From Bacteroidota bacterium (GTDB lineage: Bacteria > Bacteroidota > Bacteroidia > Chitinophagales > LD1), in assembly GCA_018267365.1 (NCBI GenBank), contig JAFDYQ010000005.1, forward strand, positions 62,001-126,000: 64,000 bases of DNA. The letters are read 5' to 3'. Shown piece by piece: positions 1 through 9,578 of this stretch. The translations under genes were made by a program, and so were the position numbers. Numbering within the stretch: position 1 is the stretch's first letter; each line of letters opens with the position of its first letter. The notes beneath the pieces were generated by a model. That model saw only the letters and a list, made by a program, of their open reading frames with translations. It had not been told where the DNA came from and did not search any database.

Positions 1-2
1 AG

Positions 3-1325
3 TTATATACCGCCAAAGGAGATAAAAACACTTACTACCGGCTAAAGAACAGGCTACAGCACGATCTCTGCGACTCCCTGACCATGCTTCACTTTGACAA
101 GGATGAGGCGAATGAGCTATACCGCTACATCTGTGTGTACAATATCCTCTATGCAAAACAGAAGTATGAGCTGGCCCATTACTTCATACGTCAGGCAGAG
201 AAAAAAGCTGAACAAAGCAACAATCCCGAACTACTCGATATCATCTACTCCAATATCGTAAAGCTGTCTAATCATATCTTGAAGATCAACCCAGAGGAAT
301 ACGTAGAAAAGCAATCCCAAAATGCCCTGCTGCTGAATCGCCTACGGCAAATGGACCAGGTGCTGGCAGTGCTCAACTACCGTATCAAGGTAACCCAAAA
401 CTTTCAGAAGGGTAATGAAAACCTGCTGAAGCTGGTGGACAAAACCGTCAAGGACTTTGGCCGGGATAAGACGATCAGCGAAAACCGCAGTTTCCAGATC
501 AAGATATACCGCGCTATCAGCCAGGCCATGGTGCAGAAGCGGAGGTTTCACGAGCTGGAGGTCTACCTGCTCAAGACCTATGACTCCTTTCAGCACCATC
601 ACTGGCTGGACAGAGATACGCATGATGTACACCTGCAGATGCTGGTCTATATCATCAATAGCTTCCTGATGCAGAAGAAATTTGACGAGGCGCTGCAGTA
701 CATCAAGACTTTGGGCACTGAGATGGACCGCTACGACAGGCTCCTTTATAACAAGTACCTCTTCTTTTACTATAATACGCAGCTACTTGTATACCTCGAC
801 AAAGACTATAACAAGGCGCTATACATCCTGGACGAGTTTGAGCGCATCACGCGAAAGGCATCTAACAGCTACTATGAGCAGTTCATACACCTGAACAGGG
901 CCATCCTGTATTTCTGGACGAAAAAATATTCTGATGCAATTCGCAGCATTATCAAACTGTACCTCAACGATCACTATAAACAGGCAGACCGCAGCTTCAA
1001 GTTTAAAATAGAGATAGCAGAGGTGATCATGCAGTACGAGGCAGGAGATGCGGACACTGCTGAAAGAAGGATCAAGCAGATCAAAAAAACCTATACAGAC
1101 CTGATGAAAGACGCCACCTTTGCAGCAGACCACGCTGTGCTGGACATACTACAGTCTCTGATAGCTGCCATACCCGCTAAACCCTCCACCCGCACCATTA
1201 CCAAAATATCAAAGCTGATAAAAAACCTGGCTGCCGAGTCTGAGGTAGATACGCATATCATAGACTATGCCCGCTGGCTGGCACCCAAGGCTGGCATAGA
1301 CCTGAAAGCACTAAGTGCTCACTGA
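3..1325 (+). CDS. Conserved hypothetical helical protein, 5' end cut by window edge
   Basis: The reading frame is open from base 3, so the true start lies upstream and the ATG at 84 is internal. About 440 residues are visible. They are almost wholly charged alpha-helix with TPR-like helical pairs, for example around residues 60-100 and 200-300 counted from the ATG at 84. No signal peptide, catalytic motif or membrane segment is visible. I do not recognise the family. A helical-repeat scaffold is the best structural guess. It ends 47 bases before the DUF4159 gene, which has its own promoter-like box. Confidence 0.75.
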   Translation, partial: LYTAKGDKNTYYRLKNRLQHDLCDSLTMLHFDKDEANELYRYICVYNILYAKQKYELAHYFIRQAEKKAEQSNNPELLDIIYSNIVKLSNHILKINPEEYVEKQSQNALLLNRLRQMDQVLAVLNYRIKVTQNFQKGNENLLKLVDKTVKDFGRDKTISENRSFQIKIYRAISQAMVQKRRFHELEVYLLKTYDSFQHHHWLDRDTHDVHLQMLVYIINSFLMQKKFDEALQYIKTLGTEMDRYDRLLYNKYLFFYYNTQLLVYLDKDYNKALYILDEFERITRKASNSYYEQFIHLNRAILYFWTKKYSDAIRSIIKLYLNDHYKQADRSFKFKIEIAEVIMQYEAGDADTAERRIKQIKKTYTDLMKDATFAADHAVLDILQSLIAAIPAKPSTRTITKISKLIKNLAAESEVDTHIIDYARWLAPKAGIDLKALSAH

Positions 1326-1360
1326 AAGATTTAATAACAGTTCTTATCACTTTTGCTTAT

Positions 1361-1368
1361 TACCTTCG
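1361..1368 (+). promoter_or_regulatory. Bacteroidota -7 box TACCTTCG
   Basis: TACCTTCG fits the TAnnTTTG-type -7 element with C for T at position 7. It ends 4 bases before the ATG at 1373, so the transcript would have almost no leader. No clear -33 TTTG is seen. Confidence 0.45.
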
Positions 1369-1372
1369 TATT

Positions 1373-2041
1373 ATGAGACGATTGACTTGTGTGCTTATTG
1401 TAATAATGAGTGTGTTGTTGTGCTCCTTTCGCGCGGTGCAGGAGAAGCCGCTGAAGATAGCGCTGCTGAAGTATAACGGCGGCGGTGACTGGTATGCCAA
1501 TCCGACCTCGCTGCCTAACCTGGTGAAGTACTGCAATGAGAACCTGGGCACTAACATAGAGACCGATCCCCCTACGGTGGAGGTGGGCAGTGCGGAGCTG
1601 TTCAACTATCCCTTTGTGCATATGACGGGTCATGGCAATGTAGTGTTCAATGACCAAGAGACGGAGAACCTGCGCAACTACCTGATAGGTGGCGGCTTCC
1701 TGCATGCAGATGACAACTATGGCATGGACAAGTTCATCAGGCCGCAGCTGGACAAACTAATACCGGGGTCCAAGCTGGTAGAGCTGCCCTTCTCACACCC
1801 TATCTTTCATCAGAAGTATGACTTCCCCAAGGGGCTACCTAAGATACATGAACATGATGGCAAGGCGCCGCAGGCCTTTGGCCTTTTCTATCAGGGACGG
1901 CTGGTAGTACTCTACACCTATGAGTGCGACCTGGGCGACGGGTGGGAAGATCAGGACGTGCACAAGGACCCCGAGGAGGTGCGCCAGAAGGCACTGAAGA
2001 TGGGTGCCAACATCATCCGCTACATCTTCCAGTCCAGCTGA
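1373..2041 (+). CDS. DUF4159 domain secreted protein
   Basis: 222 residues with an N-terminal hydrophobic signal segment (residues 4-20) followed by a DUF4159 domain. Family-like blocks are ALLKYNGGGDWYANPTSL near residue 30, then FVHMTGHGNVVF and GGGFLHADDNYG in the middle. DUF4159 proteins have a glutamine-amidotransferase/flavodoxin-like fold and unknown activity. They are exported and often sit near MoxR/VWA gene clusters, which are not seen here. The start follows a promoter-like box by 4 bases. Transcription probably ends in the hairpin-bearing intergenic stretch just downstream. Confidence 0.85.
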   Translation: MRRLTCVLIVIMSVLLCSFRAVQEKPLKIALLKYNGGGDWYANPTSLPNLVKYCNENLGTNIETDPPTVEVGSAELFNYPFVHMTGHGNVVFNDQETENLRNYLIGGGFLHADDNYGMDKFIRPQLDKLIPGSKLVELPFSHPIFHQKYDFPKGLPKIHEHDGKAPQAFGLFYQGRLVVLYTYECDLGDGWEDQDVHKDPEEVRQKALKMGANIIRYIFQSS

Positions 2042-2056
2042 TCGCGGCCCGTCAGA

Positions 2057-2085
2057 GGCAAGTTTTCCGATCTGCCTAGCGGCAG
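2057..2085. repeat. Dispersed GGCAAGTTTTCCGA repeat with small hairpin
   Basis: GGCAAGTTTTCCGA (2057-2070) recurs at 54595 and 54700. Here it is followed by CTGCC-tagc-GGCAG, a short hairpin. It lies just after the DUF4159 stop codon. The remaining bases up to 2327 are AT-rich and show no gene. Confidence 0.55.
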
Positions 2086-2327
2086 GCAGGCTATAGAAGC
2101 TAATCATCGGCGTAGCTTCTATTATCTTCTTTTTACATGTGTCAAAAGCATTAACTATACCTGCAAAGTCAGCATGTTTTTCGACTGATGGGGCATACTG
2201 ATTATAGATATAAATATGTTTATTTAATTCAAAATAAAACAGATAAACATCACAATATCGGCAGCTAATATTTATATCGAATTAAAATGACTCATAATAT
2301 TACAAACCAATAGCATGGGAAAAATCC

Positions 2328-3347
2328 CTAAACTATAAGGGAGCGATTGATAGCCGCTATGAGTGCAGGGCCGGCGTAGATGAAGCCGGAATAGAGCTGA
2401 ACCAGAGAGGCACCGGCGGCTATTTTGTCCTGAGCGTCCTGATCGGTCATGATGCCGCCTACGCCGATGATAGGGAAGCTACCCCCGGACTGGCGGTGCA
2501 GGTAGCGGATCACCTCGGTGGAGCGCGTGGTCAGCGGCCTGCCACTCAGTCCTCCTGCGCCAAAGGCCTCGATCTCGGAGGGTAGGTAGTGCGGCAGCTT
2601 CTCGCGGGCGATCGTGGTATTGGTAGCAATGACGCCGGCGATCCGAGTATCTGATACGATGGAGACAATGTCGTCTAACTGCTCGTTGGTCAGGTCTGGG
2701 GCTATCTTCAGTAGGATCGGCTTGGGCTTTGGCCGGCCATGATTGAGATCCTGCAGGGTGTGGAGTATCAGTGCGAGGGAGTCCTTGTCCTGCAGTGCAC
2801 GCAGGCCCGGTGTATTGGGCGAGCTGACATTGACCACAAAGTAATCTACATAGTCATGCAGTAGCTGAAAGCAGGAGCGGTAGTCGTTTACCGCCTCTTC
2901 ATTGGGTGTGACTTTATTCTTGCCTATGTTGCCCCCTACTATAATGTTGCTTTTTCTAGCTGACAGGTTCTTCGCCGCCTGTACGGCGCCGACATTGTTG
3001 AAGCCCATCCGATTGATGATAGCCTCGTCTGCCCGGAGACGAAAGAGGCGTGGCCTAGGGTTGCCGTCCTGAGGTTTTGGTGTGATAGTACCGATCTCTA
3101 CATAGCCGAATCCCATCTGCGCAAAGCCATCTATCACTTCGCCATTCTTGTCCAGACCGGCTGCGAGGCCTACCGGATTGGGGAAGTCGATACCGAACAA
3201 ACTCCGGCGCAGGGATGGATGCTCGACCTTCTCGCCGGTAGCAAAGGCACGGAGCAGGGGATTTTTCAGCGCGCTGATGGTGAGATGATGCGCTGTCTCA
3301 GCATCGAGCTGAAAGAGGAAAGGCTTGGCTAAAGGGTAAAAATTCAT
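2328..3347 (-). CDS. pyrD: Dihydroorotate dehydrogenase, quinone-dependent (class 2)
   Basis: Oxidises dihydroorotate to orotate in pyrimidine synthesis and passes electrons to membrane quinone. At 339 residues it has the usual class 2 length, with the N-terminal membrane-associating helices (residues 1-40). Visible motifs are NPVGLAAGLDKNGE (FMN loop), GFGYVEIGTITPKPQ, and VNVSSPNTPGLRALQ with the class 2 catalytic serine. The C-terminal phosphate-binding loop includes GVGGI. Two other pyrimidine genes, pyrR and pyrB, lie 10 kb away. The gene stands alone behind its own TACATTTG box. Confidence 0.96.
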   Translation of the reverse strand: MNFYPLAKPFLFQLDAETAHHLTISALKNPLLRAFATGEKVEHPSLRRSLFGIDFPNPVGLAAGLDKNGEVIDGFAQMGFGYVEIGTITPKPQDGNPRPRLFRLRADEAIINRMGFNNVGAVQAAKNLSARKSNIIVGGNIGKNKVTPNEEAVNDYRSCFQLLHDYVDYFVVNVSSPNTPGLRALQDKDSLALILHTLQDLNHGRPKPKPILLKIAPDLTNEQLDDIVSIVSDTRIAGVIATNTTIAREKLPHYLPSEIEAFGAGGLSGRPLTTRSTEVIRYLHRQSGGSFPIIGVGGIMTDQDAQDKIAAGASLVQLYSGFIYAGPALIAAINRSLIV

Positions 3348-3361
3348 CGATTTGAGCTGGG

Positions 3362-3369
3362 CAAATGTA
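3362..3369 (-). promoter_or_regulatory. -7 box TACATTTG of pyrD
   Basis: Read on the minus strand this is TACATTTG, an exact TAnnTTTG. It lies 14 bases upstream of the pyrD ATG. No clear -33 element. Confidence 0.5.
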
Positions 3370-3520
3370 AGAAGTTGGGGATATTTCGGCCCTCTTAAAT
3401 CCTCCCAAAGGGACGACTTTAATCAAAACAGGAAATAATGGCTGTGAAAACATGGTTCATATCTCATAAAATAGCAAGCTTGAAACCCATTCTACACTAG
3501 CTTATTCCACTAAATCGGCG

Positions 3521-3528
3521 TATTTTCG
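3521..3528 (+). promoter_or_regulatory. -7 box TATTTTCG of lepA
   Basis: TATTTTCG ends 6 bases before the lepA ATG, so the mRNA is predicted to start at or very near the start codon. Confidence 0.5.
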
Positions 3529-3534
3529 CGGCTT

Positions 3535-5325
3535 ATGGAAAACATCAGGAATTTCTGCATCATCGCTCATATCGACCACGGTAAGAGCACCCTGGCAGAC
3601 CGTCTCATAGAAATGACGAAGACCATCTCCGAAAGGAATATGATGGACACAGTGCTGGACAATATGGACCTGGAGCGGGAGCGCGGCATCACGATCAAGA
3701 GCCACGCGATCCAGATGGACTTTGTGCGTGATGGCAAAAAGTATGTGCTCAACCTCATAGATACGCCGGGCCACGTAGATTTCAGCTACGAGGTCTCACG
3801 CTCACTCGCGGCCTGCGAGGGTGCGCTGCTGCTGGTAGATGCCAGCCAGGGTATACAGGCGCAGACCATCTCAAACCTATATCTCGCCGTAGAGCAGGGC
3901 CTCACCATCATACCCGTGATCAATAAGATCGACATGCCGGGCGCTAACCCCGAGCTGGTAGAGGATGATGTGATGGCCATGATAGGCTGCAAGCGTGAGG
4001 ATATCCTGCGCGCCAGCGGTCGCACGGGCCAGGGTGTAGACAAGATATTTGACGCGGTGATAGACCGTATACCGGCTCCGACGGGCAACCCTGAGGCGCC
4101 GCTAAAGGCGCTGATCTTTGACTCGGTGTTCAACTCCTTCCGCGGTGTGATAGCCTACTACCGTATCCTGGATGGGTCTATCAAGAAAAATGAGAAGGTG
4201 AAGTTCGTCAATACTGGCGCAGTGTACAATGCCGATGAGGTGGGTGTGCTGCGCATGGACCTCGAGCCTAGGCCGGAGGTCAAGGCGGGTGATGTGGGCT
4301 ACATCATCACGGGTATCAAGAATGCGAAAGAGATCAAGGTGGGTGATACGATCACATCCTTTGCCAATCCGTGTGCAGAGGGCATTCACGGTTTTGAAGA
4401 TGTGAAGCCGATGGTATTTGCCGGTATCTACCCGATAGACAATGACGACTATGAGGACCTGCGCGACTCACTGGAGAAGCTGCAGCTGAACGATGCCTCT
4501 CTGGTGTATGAGCCGGAGACTTCTATCGCGCTGGGCTTTGGTTTCCGCTGCGGCTTCCTGGGGCTGCTGCACCTGGAGATCATCACAGAGCGCCTTGAGC
4601 GCGAGTTTGACATGACGATCATCACGACGGTGCCGCAGGTATCGTACAATGCCTACCTGACCGATGGCGAGGAGCTGGTGATCAATAACCCGGCAGATAT
4701 GCCGGAGGTACAGCGCATAGACCGCCTGGAGGAGCCGTATATCAAGGCTGAGGTGATCACGAAGCCGGAGTATATCGGCAGCATCATAGGCCTGTGTATG
4801 GACAAGCGTGGCATACTGCTCAATCAGAAATACCTGACGGAGGAGCGTGTGGAGCTGACCTTTGAGATGCCGATGGCGGAGATCGTGTTTGACTTTTATG
4901 ACAAGCTGAAATCTATCTCTCGTGGTTATGCATCGTTTGACTACCATCAGATAGGCTACCGTCCGGGCGACCTGGTGAAGATGGACATCCTGCTGAATAA
5001 CGAGAAGGTGGATGCCTTCTCTGCTATGATACACCGGACCAAGGCAGAAGACTTTGGCCGCCGCATGTGCGAGAAGCTGAAGGAGCTGATCCCAAGGCAG
5101 ATGTTCATGATACCGATACAGGCGGCGATAGGCGCCAAGATCATCGCGCGTGAAAATATCTCTGCGATGAGAAAGGACGTAACAGCGAAGTGCTACGGTG
5201 GTGATATCAGCCGTAAGCGCAAGCTGCTGGAGAAGCAGAAGAAGGGTAAGAAGAAGATGAGACAGTTTGGTAAAGTGGAGGTGCCGCAGGAGGCGTTTAT
5301 CGCGGTGCTGAAGCTGAATGACTAG
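3535..5325 (+). CDS. lepA: Elongation factor 4 (LepA) GTPase
   Basis: Ribosome-bound translational GTPase that remodels stalled or slow ribosomes. 596 residues, the normal length. The G1 motif is AHIDHGKST near residue 10, the G3 motif [12 protein letters not shown] near 77, and the G4 motif NKID near 130. EF-G-like domains III and V follow, including [14 protein letters not shown]. The C-terminus has the LepA-specific basic domain, rich in KKGKKKMR near residue 575. The start is fixed by [19 protein letters not shown]. The neighbouring HARE-HTH gene downstream is much more AT-rich and probably not functionally linked. Confidence 0.98.
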   Translation: MENIRNFCIIAHIDHGKSTLADRLIEMTKTISERNMMDTVLDNMDLERERGITIKSHAIQMDFVRDGKKYVLNLIDTPGHVDFSYEVSRSLAACEGALLLVDASQGIQAQTISNLYLAVEQGLTIIPVINKIDMPGANPELVEDDVMAMIGCKREDILRASGRTGQGVDKIFDAVIDRIPAPTGNPEAPLKALIFDSVFNSFRGVIAYYRILDGSIKKNEKVKFVNTGAVYNADEVGVLRMDLEPRPEVKAGDVGYIITGIKNAKEIKVGDTITSFANPCAEGIHGFEDVKPMVFAGIYPIDNDDYEDLRDSLEKLQLNDASLVYEPETSIALGFGFRCGFLGLLHLEIITERLEREFDMTIITTVPQVSYNAYLTDGEELVINNPADMPEVQRIDRLEEPYIKAEVITKPEYIGSIIGLCMDKRGILLNQKYLTEERVELTFEMPMAEIVFDFYDKLKSISRGYASFDYHQIGYRPGDLVKMDILLNNEKVDAFSAMIHRTKAEDFGRRMCEKLKELIPRQMFMIPIQAAIGAKIIARENISAMRKDVTAKCYGGDISRKRKLLEKQKKGKKKMRQFGKVEVPQEAFIAVLKLND

Positions 5326-5343
5326 TAACAATTTTATTGAACT

Positions 5344-6345
5344 ATGACTATCAAAGAAGCAATACTGAGAAGCTTAGAAGAGATAAAAGAGCCAACTAAT
5401 TATAGTAAGGTTTGCGATCACATCATTGCAAAAAAATATATTGATTTCGGTTCTGCCAAAACACCTAACGCGACAGTATCTGCCCAATTGGGTGATTTCA
5501 TAAGAAATGGCGATGCGCGCATTAAGCGTATTAAAATGCCAGGAAATACCTATAACTATTATCTTACTAAAAATGAAAGTGAGATTAATGTAGACGCTTT
5601 GGCTGAAGCGGTATCAGCTCCACAGAACGGAACAACTAAAAAAGCTGAAAAGATTAAGGTCTATGAAGAAAGAGATTTACATAGACTTTTGGTTACTTAT
5701 CTAAAAAGCACGGATACTTTTTCAAAAACCATTTATCACGAGCAGTCCAAAAATGGTTCAGATAGTAACCAGACATGGACGCATCCGGATATTGTTGGTG
5801 TTAAATTTCTTAAGCTACAAACTAAAGCAAGCCATAACTTTTTAAAGGCTGTAAATAAGACCGACACTTTTAAGTTAAGCTCCTACGAATTAAAAAGGGA
5901 GATAAATTCTGACTCAGAATTAAAGAAAGCCTTTTTTCAAGCTGTTTCGAATTCAAGTTGGGCAAACTACGGTTATTTGGTCGCTTTTGAATTCGCTGAT
6001 TCCCTTAAGGAAGAGATGGAACGGTTAAATCAATCATTTGGTATTGGCATCATTGAATTATCTTCTAATCCTTATCAGAGTAAGGTTCTTTTTCCTTCGC
6101 ACTACAGGGATTTAGATTTTAAAACAATTGATAAGCTTTGTAAAATGAATTCTGAATTCCAGAATTTTATTGAACATTGCGAAAAGCTAATGACTGCAGA
6201 CGACCGTTACATTACTGGTACAGAAAAAGAGTTGAGTGATATCTGTGATAAACCTCTTACAACAGATCAAGAAATAGCAAACTATTGCAAGGAAAAAAAC
6301 ATCCCAGTAGAAGATTGGGCTTTATCCGAAACAAACCTGAATTAA
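5344..6345 (+). CDS. HARE-HTH domain protein (HrgA/COG2958-like), likely acquired
   Basis: 333 residues. Residues 1-75 form a HARE-type winged helix (MTIKEAILRSLEEIKEPTNY start, then a GDARIKRIKMPGNTYNYYL wing), a domain found in restriction-associated proteins, ASXL and RNA polymerase delta. Residues 105-280 form a separate domain with WTHPDIVGVKF and KLSSYELKREI. This resembles a PD-(D/E)xK-like core (D...ELK), as in HrgA-type proteins linked to restriction loci. Nuclease activity is inferred, not shown. The gene is visibly AT-rich and uses A/T-ending codons, unlike lepA 18 bases upstream and DUF3127 downstream. This points to horizontal transfer. No partner methylase is adjacent. Confidence 0.7.
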   Translation: MTIKEAILRSLEEIKEPTNYSKVCDHIIAKKYIDFGSAKTPNATVSAQLGDFIRNGDARIKRIKMPGNTYNYYLTKNESEINVDALAEAVSAPQNGTTKKAEKIKVYEERDLHRLLVTYLKSTDTFSKTIYHEQSKNGSDSNQTWTHPDIVGVKFLKLQTKASHNFLKAVNKTDTFKLSSYELKREINSDSELKKAFFQAVSNSSWANYGYLVAFEFADSLKEEMERLNQSFGIGIIELSSNPYQSKVLFPSHYRDLDFKTIDKLCKMNSEFQNFIEHCEKLMTADDRYITGTEKELSDICDKPLTTDQEIANYCKEKNIPVEDWALSETNLN

Positions 6346-6364
6346 TACAACTATAAATACAAAA

Positions 6365-6784
6365 ATGGAACTGACAGGCAAGTTAATACAAGTCCTCCAG
6401 GAACAAGGAGGCGAAGGAAAGAATGGCAAATGGGCCAAGTGTGATTTTGTGATCGAGACATCGGCAGATAAATATCCTAAAAAGGTATGCATCACAGCCT
6501 GGAATGAACTGATCGGCCAGGTGAAGTCGATACCAATGGAGACGGAGATCAAGGTATCATTTGATATCAGCAGCCGCGAGTACAATGGCCGCTGGTACAC
6601 TGACGTGAAGGCATGGAAGGTAGAAACCGGAAGCGGCGGTGGCCAACAGCAGTCCGGCCGTAGCAGCCAGGGCAACTATAATCGTGGTAACAATAGCGAC
6701 AACTACTCTCAGGAGAATAGCTACAGCGGTCCACAAGAAGGATCTCAGGAGCGCTATGTTTCTGAGGATGATCTGCCGTTTTAA
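6365..6784 (+). CDS. DUF3127 protein, OB-fold, SSB-like acidic tail
   Basis: 139 residues. Residues 1-85 match the DUF3127 pattern (start MELTGKLIQVLQEQGGEGKNG, then VCITAWNELIGQV), a beta-barrel fold related to single-strand DNA-binding proteins. Residues 86-130 are a Gly/Ser/Gln/Asn-rich disordered linker. The last residues, EDDLPF, copy the acidic protein-interaction tip of bacterial SSB. This layout suggests a nucleic-acid binding protein that recruits partners through its tip. The function in Bacteroidota is unproven. It precedes a dispersed double-hairpin element. Confidence 0.85.
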   Translation: MELTGKLIQVLQEQGGEGKNGKWAKCDFVIETSADKYPKKVCITAWNELIGQVKSIPMETEIKVSFDISSREYNGRWYTDVKAWKVETGSGGGQQQSGRSSQGNYNRGNNSDNYSQENSYSGPQEGSQERYVSEDDLPF

Positions 6785-6790
6785 TACCAC

Positions 6791-6844
6791 CTCTCCTATC
6801 TGTCCGCCGCGGCGGACATCTTCCCTCTCCAGAGGAGAGGGAAG
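6791..6844. repeat. Composite double-hairpin intergenic element
   Basis: Two perfect inverted repeats: TGTCCGCC-gc-GGCGGACA (6801-6818) and CTTCCCTCTCC-aga-GGAGAGGGAAG (6820-6844). The same order of elements (CTATCTG, hairpin, CATCTT-CCTCTCC hairpin) recurs at 13243-13304, and the CCCTCTCC hairpin alone at 53751. It behaves like a dispersed intergenic palindrome family and may also terminate transcription. Confidence 0.75.
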
Positions 6845-6923
6845 AACCATGTGAGCAAGGGTGCTGCTTTTTATAGAACTATTGAGCTTGTGACTTTTTA
6901 ATCACCTCTGTATTATACCCACA

Positions 6924-7826
6924 ATGTCAGACGCGACCTCAACATCTTACAAACTCCTCGATGGCAAGAAACTGGCCGATGAGATCAAATCAGAAATAGC
7001 TGCAGAAGTGGCTGGCATCACTGCCAGTGGCAAAAGGGCACCGCACCTGGCCGCGATACTCGTGGGCAATGATGGCGGCAGCCTGACCTATGTAGGCCAT
7101 AAAGTAAAGGCCTGCGAGCAGGTGGGTTTCAAATCTACACTGCTGCACTTTACAGATACGAGTATCACGGAGGAGTTTCTGCTGACTGAGGTGAAGAAGC
7201 TGAATGAAGACCCGGAGATAGATGGCTTTATCGTCCAGCTGCCTTTACCAAAACATATAGATGCGGATAAGGTGCTGATGGCGGTAGACCCTGCGAAGGA
7301 TGTGGATGGATTCCACCCCGTGAATGTGGGCAAGACGACGCTGGGACTTTCGTCCTTTGTGTCGGCCACGCCGCTGGGCATCACCAAGATACTGGAGCGC
7401 TATAATATTGAGACATCAGGCAAGCACTGTGTGGTGATAGGTCGCAGCAATATCGTAGGCCGTCCGATCAGTATATTATTAAATGGTACCGGTAAAACCG
7501 GCAATGCCACTGTAACGGTTTGCCACTCCCGCACGTCTAACCTGAAAGAGATCACGCTCCAGGCAGATATCATCATTGCCGCATTGGGCAAGCCTGAGTT
7601 CCTGACCGGTGATATGGTGAAGGAAGGTGTAGTGATGATAGATGTAGGCACGAGCCGCGTGGACGATCCTACTGCCAGGGCAGGCTGGAGGCTGAAGGGC
7701 GATGTGAACTTTGCAGAGGTGTCTAAAAAAGCCTCTGCTATCACACCGGTACCGGGCGGCGTAGGGCCGATGACAGTCGTCTCCCTGCTGCTCAATACAC
7801 TCAAAGCATATAAGCAAAACGCATGA
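6924..7826 (+). CDS. folD: Bifunctional methylene-THF dehydrogenase/cyclohydrolase
   Basis: Interconverts 5,10-methylene-THF, methenyl-THF and 10-formyl-THF, supplying C1 units for purines and formyl-Met. 300 residues, standard length. [15 protein letters not shown] carries the catalytic lysine region. [14 protein letters not shown] and [10 protein letters not shown] follow, then the NADP loop with GRSNIVGRP and the C-terminal PGGVGPMTV. Its stop overlaps the ATG of the next lipoprotein gene (ATGA), so the two are translationally coupled. Confidence 0.97.
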   Translation: MSDATSTSYKLLDGKKLADEIKSEIAAEVAGITASGKRAPHLAAILVGNDGGSLTYVGHKVKACEQVGFKSTLLHFTDTSITEEFLLTEVKKLNEDPEIDGFIVQLPLPKHIDADKVLMAVDPAKDVDGFHPVNVGKTTLGLSSFVSATPLGITKILERYNIETSGKHCVVIGRSNIVGRPISILLNGTGKTGNATVTVCHSRTSNLKEITLQADIIIAALGKPEFLTGDMVKEGVVMIDVGTSRVDDPTARAGWRLKGDVNFAEVSKKASAITPVPGGVGPMTVVSLLLNTLKAYKQNA

Positions 7827-8731
7827 AATACTTCGGATGGATCATAAGTGCCGGCCTCGCGGCTCTCAGCCTGCAGTCGTGCCATAACCAGTCTAAAAGC
7901 GGCATCGCTATTAGTGGCAAGGAGGAGTTTGCAGACTCTGCGCTTTCTGTAGTGCGGCAGTATACTGATGCCAGTGGCAGGCAGATCATACACAAGAGCA
8001 ATACTACATACGATCTGGTAGACTTCACAGACCGTGAGGATGTGAAAAAGCTGCTGGTGAAAGTGACCAACACCGAAGTCAGCTCTGTAGACTCCGGCGT
8101 GATAGACAATCGCTATACAGTGAGCGTGTCAGGTATCAATGACGAGAAGATCCACTGGACCAAAGAATTTAAAGGAGCAGACCTGGACTATACCTATAAA
8201 GTACTCGTAGTGCACACAGAGGGCAAAAACAGTAACGAGGAAGACACCTACACCCAGTACTCTATGCAAACAGGTGAAAAGCTAATGAGCTTCACCTATA
8301 GCTCACTCATGGCGCAGATAGTCAATACGTCTAACAAGCGCTTCTTCGGCTATCTCTCCGGGCAATCTGCTACAGAAGATAAACCTGAGCAATATGCTAC
8401 TATCAGCTATGTAGGCAGCAATGAAAAACTGGACAAGGTCAATATTAAACTGAAAGCAGGCAAGGCACTTCCTACCTATACGCCGGAGATATCCCTGCTG
8501 GCCTCACAGGAGTCCGGCAATACGGTAGCCTCTGAGGGTAAAGTCGTAATACTGGCGCATACCGACCGGACCTTCAAGGCAGATGATATCGCAGGCTTTG
8601 CCATGAAGGTGACCTATCAGCTCCCTGATGGGAATCCGACAGTACTCCTGATCCCGATACGCCAGGACCGCATAGACCTGGACAACGCAACCTACGATAA
8701 AGCTATCTTTGAGCTATCCAAGAGCAACTGA
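7823..8731 (+). CDS. Predicted lipoprotein of unknown function
   Basis: 302 residues. The N-terminus has a lipoprotein signal, with hydrophobic residues 5-17 ending in the lipobox LSLQSC (Cys20). The mature part is polar and beta-rich with no motif I recognise. It overlaps the folD stop by 4 bases (ATGA), so it is co-transcribed with folD. No functional tie between them is evident. Confidence 0.75.
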   Translation: MKYFGWIISAGLAALSLQSCHNQSKSGIAISGKEEFADSALSVVRQYTDASGRQIIHKSNTTYDLVDFTDREDVKKLLVKVTNTEVSSVDSGVIDNRYTVSVSGINDEKIHWTKEFKGADLDYTYKVLVVHTEGKNSNEEDTYTQYSMQTGEKLMSFTYSSLMAQIVNTSNKRFFGYLSGQSATEDKPEQYATISYVGSNEKLDKVNIKLKAGKALPTYTPEISLLASQESGNTVASEGKVVILAHTDRTFKADDIAGFAMKVTYQLPDGNPTVLLIPIRQDRIDLDNATYDKAIFELSKSN

Positions 8732-8838
8732 TCTGCTGCGGCATTTTGTCAGTCACAGTACTACTCGCTGTCGGCTATGTTGTCCACTATTTGCCAAATA
8801 GTGTGAATAGGTTTATTACACTCGTTTCTGTTTTGATA

Positions 8839-8846
8839 TATCTTAG
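8839..8846 (+). promoter_or_regulatory. -7 box TATCTTAG
   Basis: TATCTTAG (TAnnTTnG form) ends 4 bases before the ATG at 8851. It supports that ATG over an upstream in-frame alternative at 8746. Confidence 0.4.
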
Positions 8847-8850
8847 GGAT

Positions 8851-9495
8851 ATGGTTATTAGAAAACTGCTTGCTGTCCTCGTCGTTTTTGCCTCTCTCCA
8901 GACAGCGCAGTGCCAGATAGTCAAGGGAACCATCATGGCGGGAGGCGGACTGGGTTTCCAGTTTCAGACGGATCATGAGCTATACGCCAAAGACTTTACC
9001 TTTCACTTTACCCCACTGCTGGGCAGCTTTATAGTCAAAAACTTTGTCCTCGGTGTGGCTCCCATAGCCGCGTATACGACACATTCTGTAGTGACACCAA
9101 ACAATATCCGGGTAAAGGATAACGTATTATCATTGGGCATAGGCCCTTTTGCAAGGTATTATGTACGGCTTTCGTCTAAAGCTTACTTCTTTGTGCATGG
9201 TTCGCCCTCAGTGATGGCATCATGGGATAATTACATTACCTCCAGCTCTACCACCACTACCAAAACAGTAAGCGCCAACTGGACCATAGGACCGGGGTTT
9301 TCGGTGTTTGTCACAAAAAGTATAGCTGTAGAGACTGGTTTATATTATAATGGTATGTGGCACCAGGCCAGTCAGTACAACAAGGGAAACCTGATCAGCG
9401 AGGGAGGCAAATACGTAGATCATGGCATGCTTTTGAATGTAGGTATGCAGGTATACTTTGAGCGAAATAAAAAAGCCAAAACTGCGACACCTTGA
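8851..9495 (+). CDS. Outer-membrane beta-barrel protein
   Basis: 214 residues from ATG 8851. The start is chosen because it opens a clean signal peptide (MVIRKLLAVLVVFASLQTAQ, cleavage after the AQC region) and sits 4 bases behind a promoter box. The frame stays open further upstream to 8746, but that extension would bury the signal. The mature part shows alternating strands with Gly/aromatic girdles (IMAGGGLGFQFQTD, LLNVGMQVYFE at the end), like small OmpW/PorT-type barrels. The ligand is unknown. Confidence 0.75.
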   Translation: MVIRKLLAVLVVFASLQTAQCQIVKGTIMAGGGLGFQFQTDHELYAKDFTFHFTPLLGSFIVKNFVLGVAPIAAYTTHSVVTPNNIRVKDNVLSLGIGPFARYYVRLSSKAYFFVHGSPSVMASWDNYITSSSTTTTKTVSANWTIGPGFSVFVTKSIAVETGLYYNGMWHQASQYNKGNLISEGGKYVDHGMLLNVGMQVYFERNKKAKTATP

Positions 9496-9578
9496 CAGGC
9501 GTGCCGCAGGCATAGTTTGATAGTGCTACTGTCCAATGTTCTTTATATACCTTATTTTTTTACCCTAAATAATATCCT

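Noticed and set aside
2042..2327. Search for tRNA or riboswitch in this and the other long gaps
   Set aside because: No T-arm-like GGTTCGAATCC or known riboswitch core was seen in any intergenic stretch; a covariance scan would be needed to be sure.
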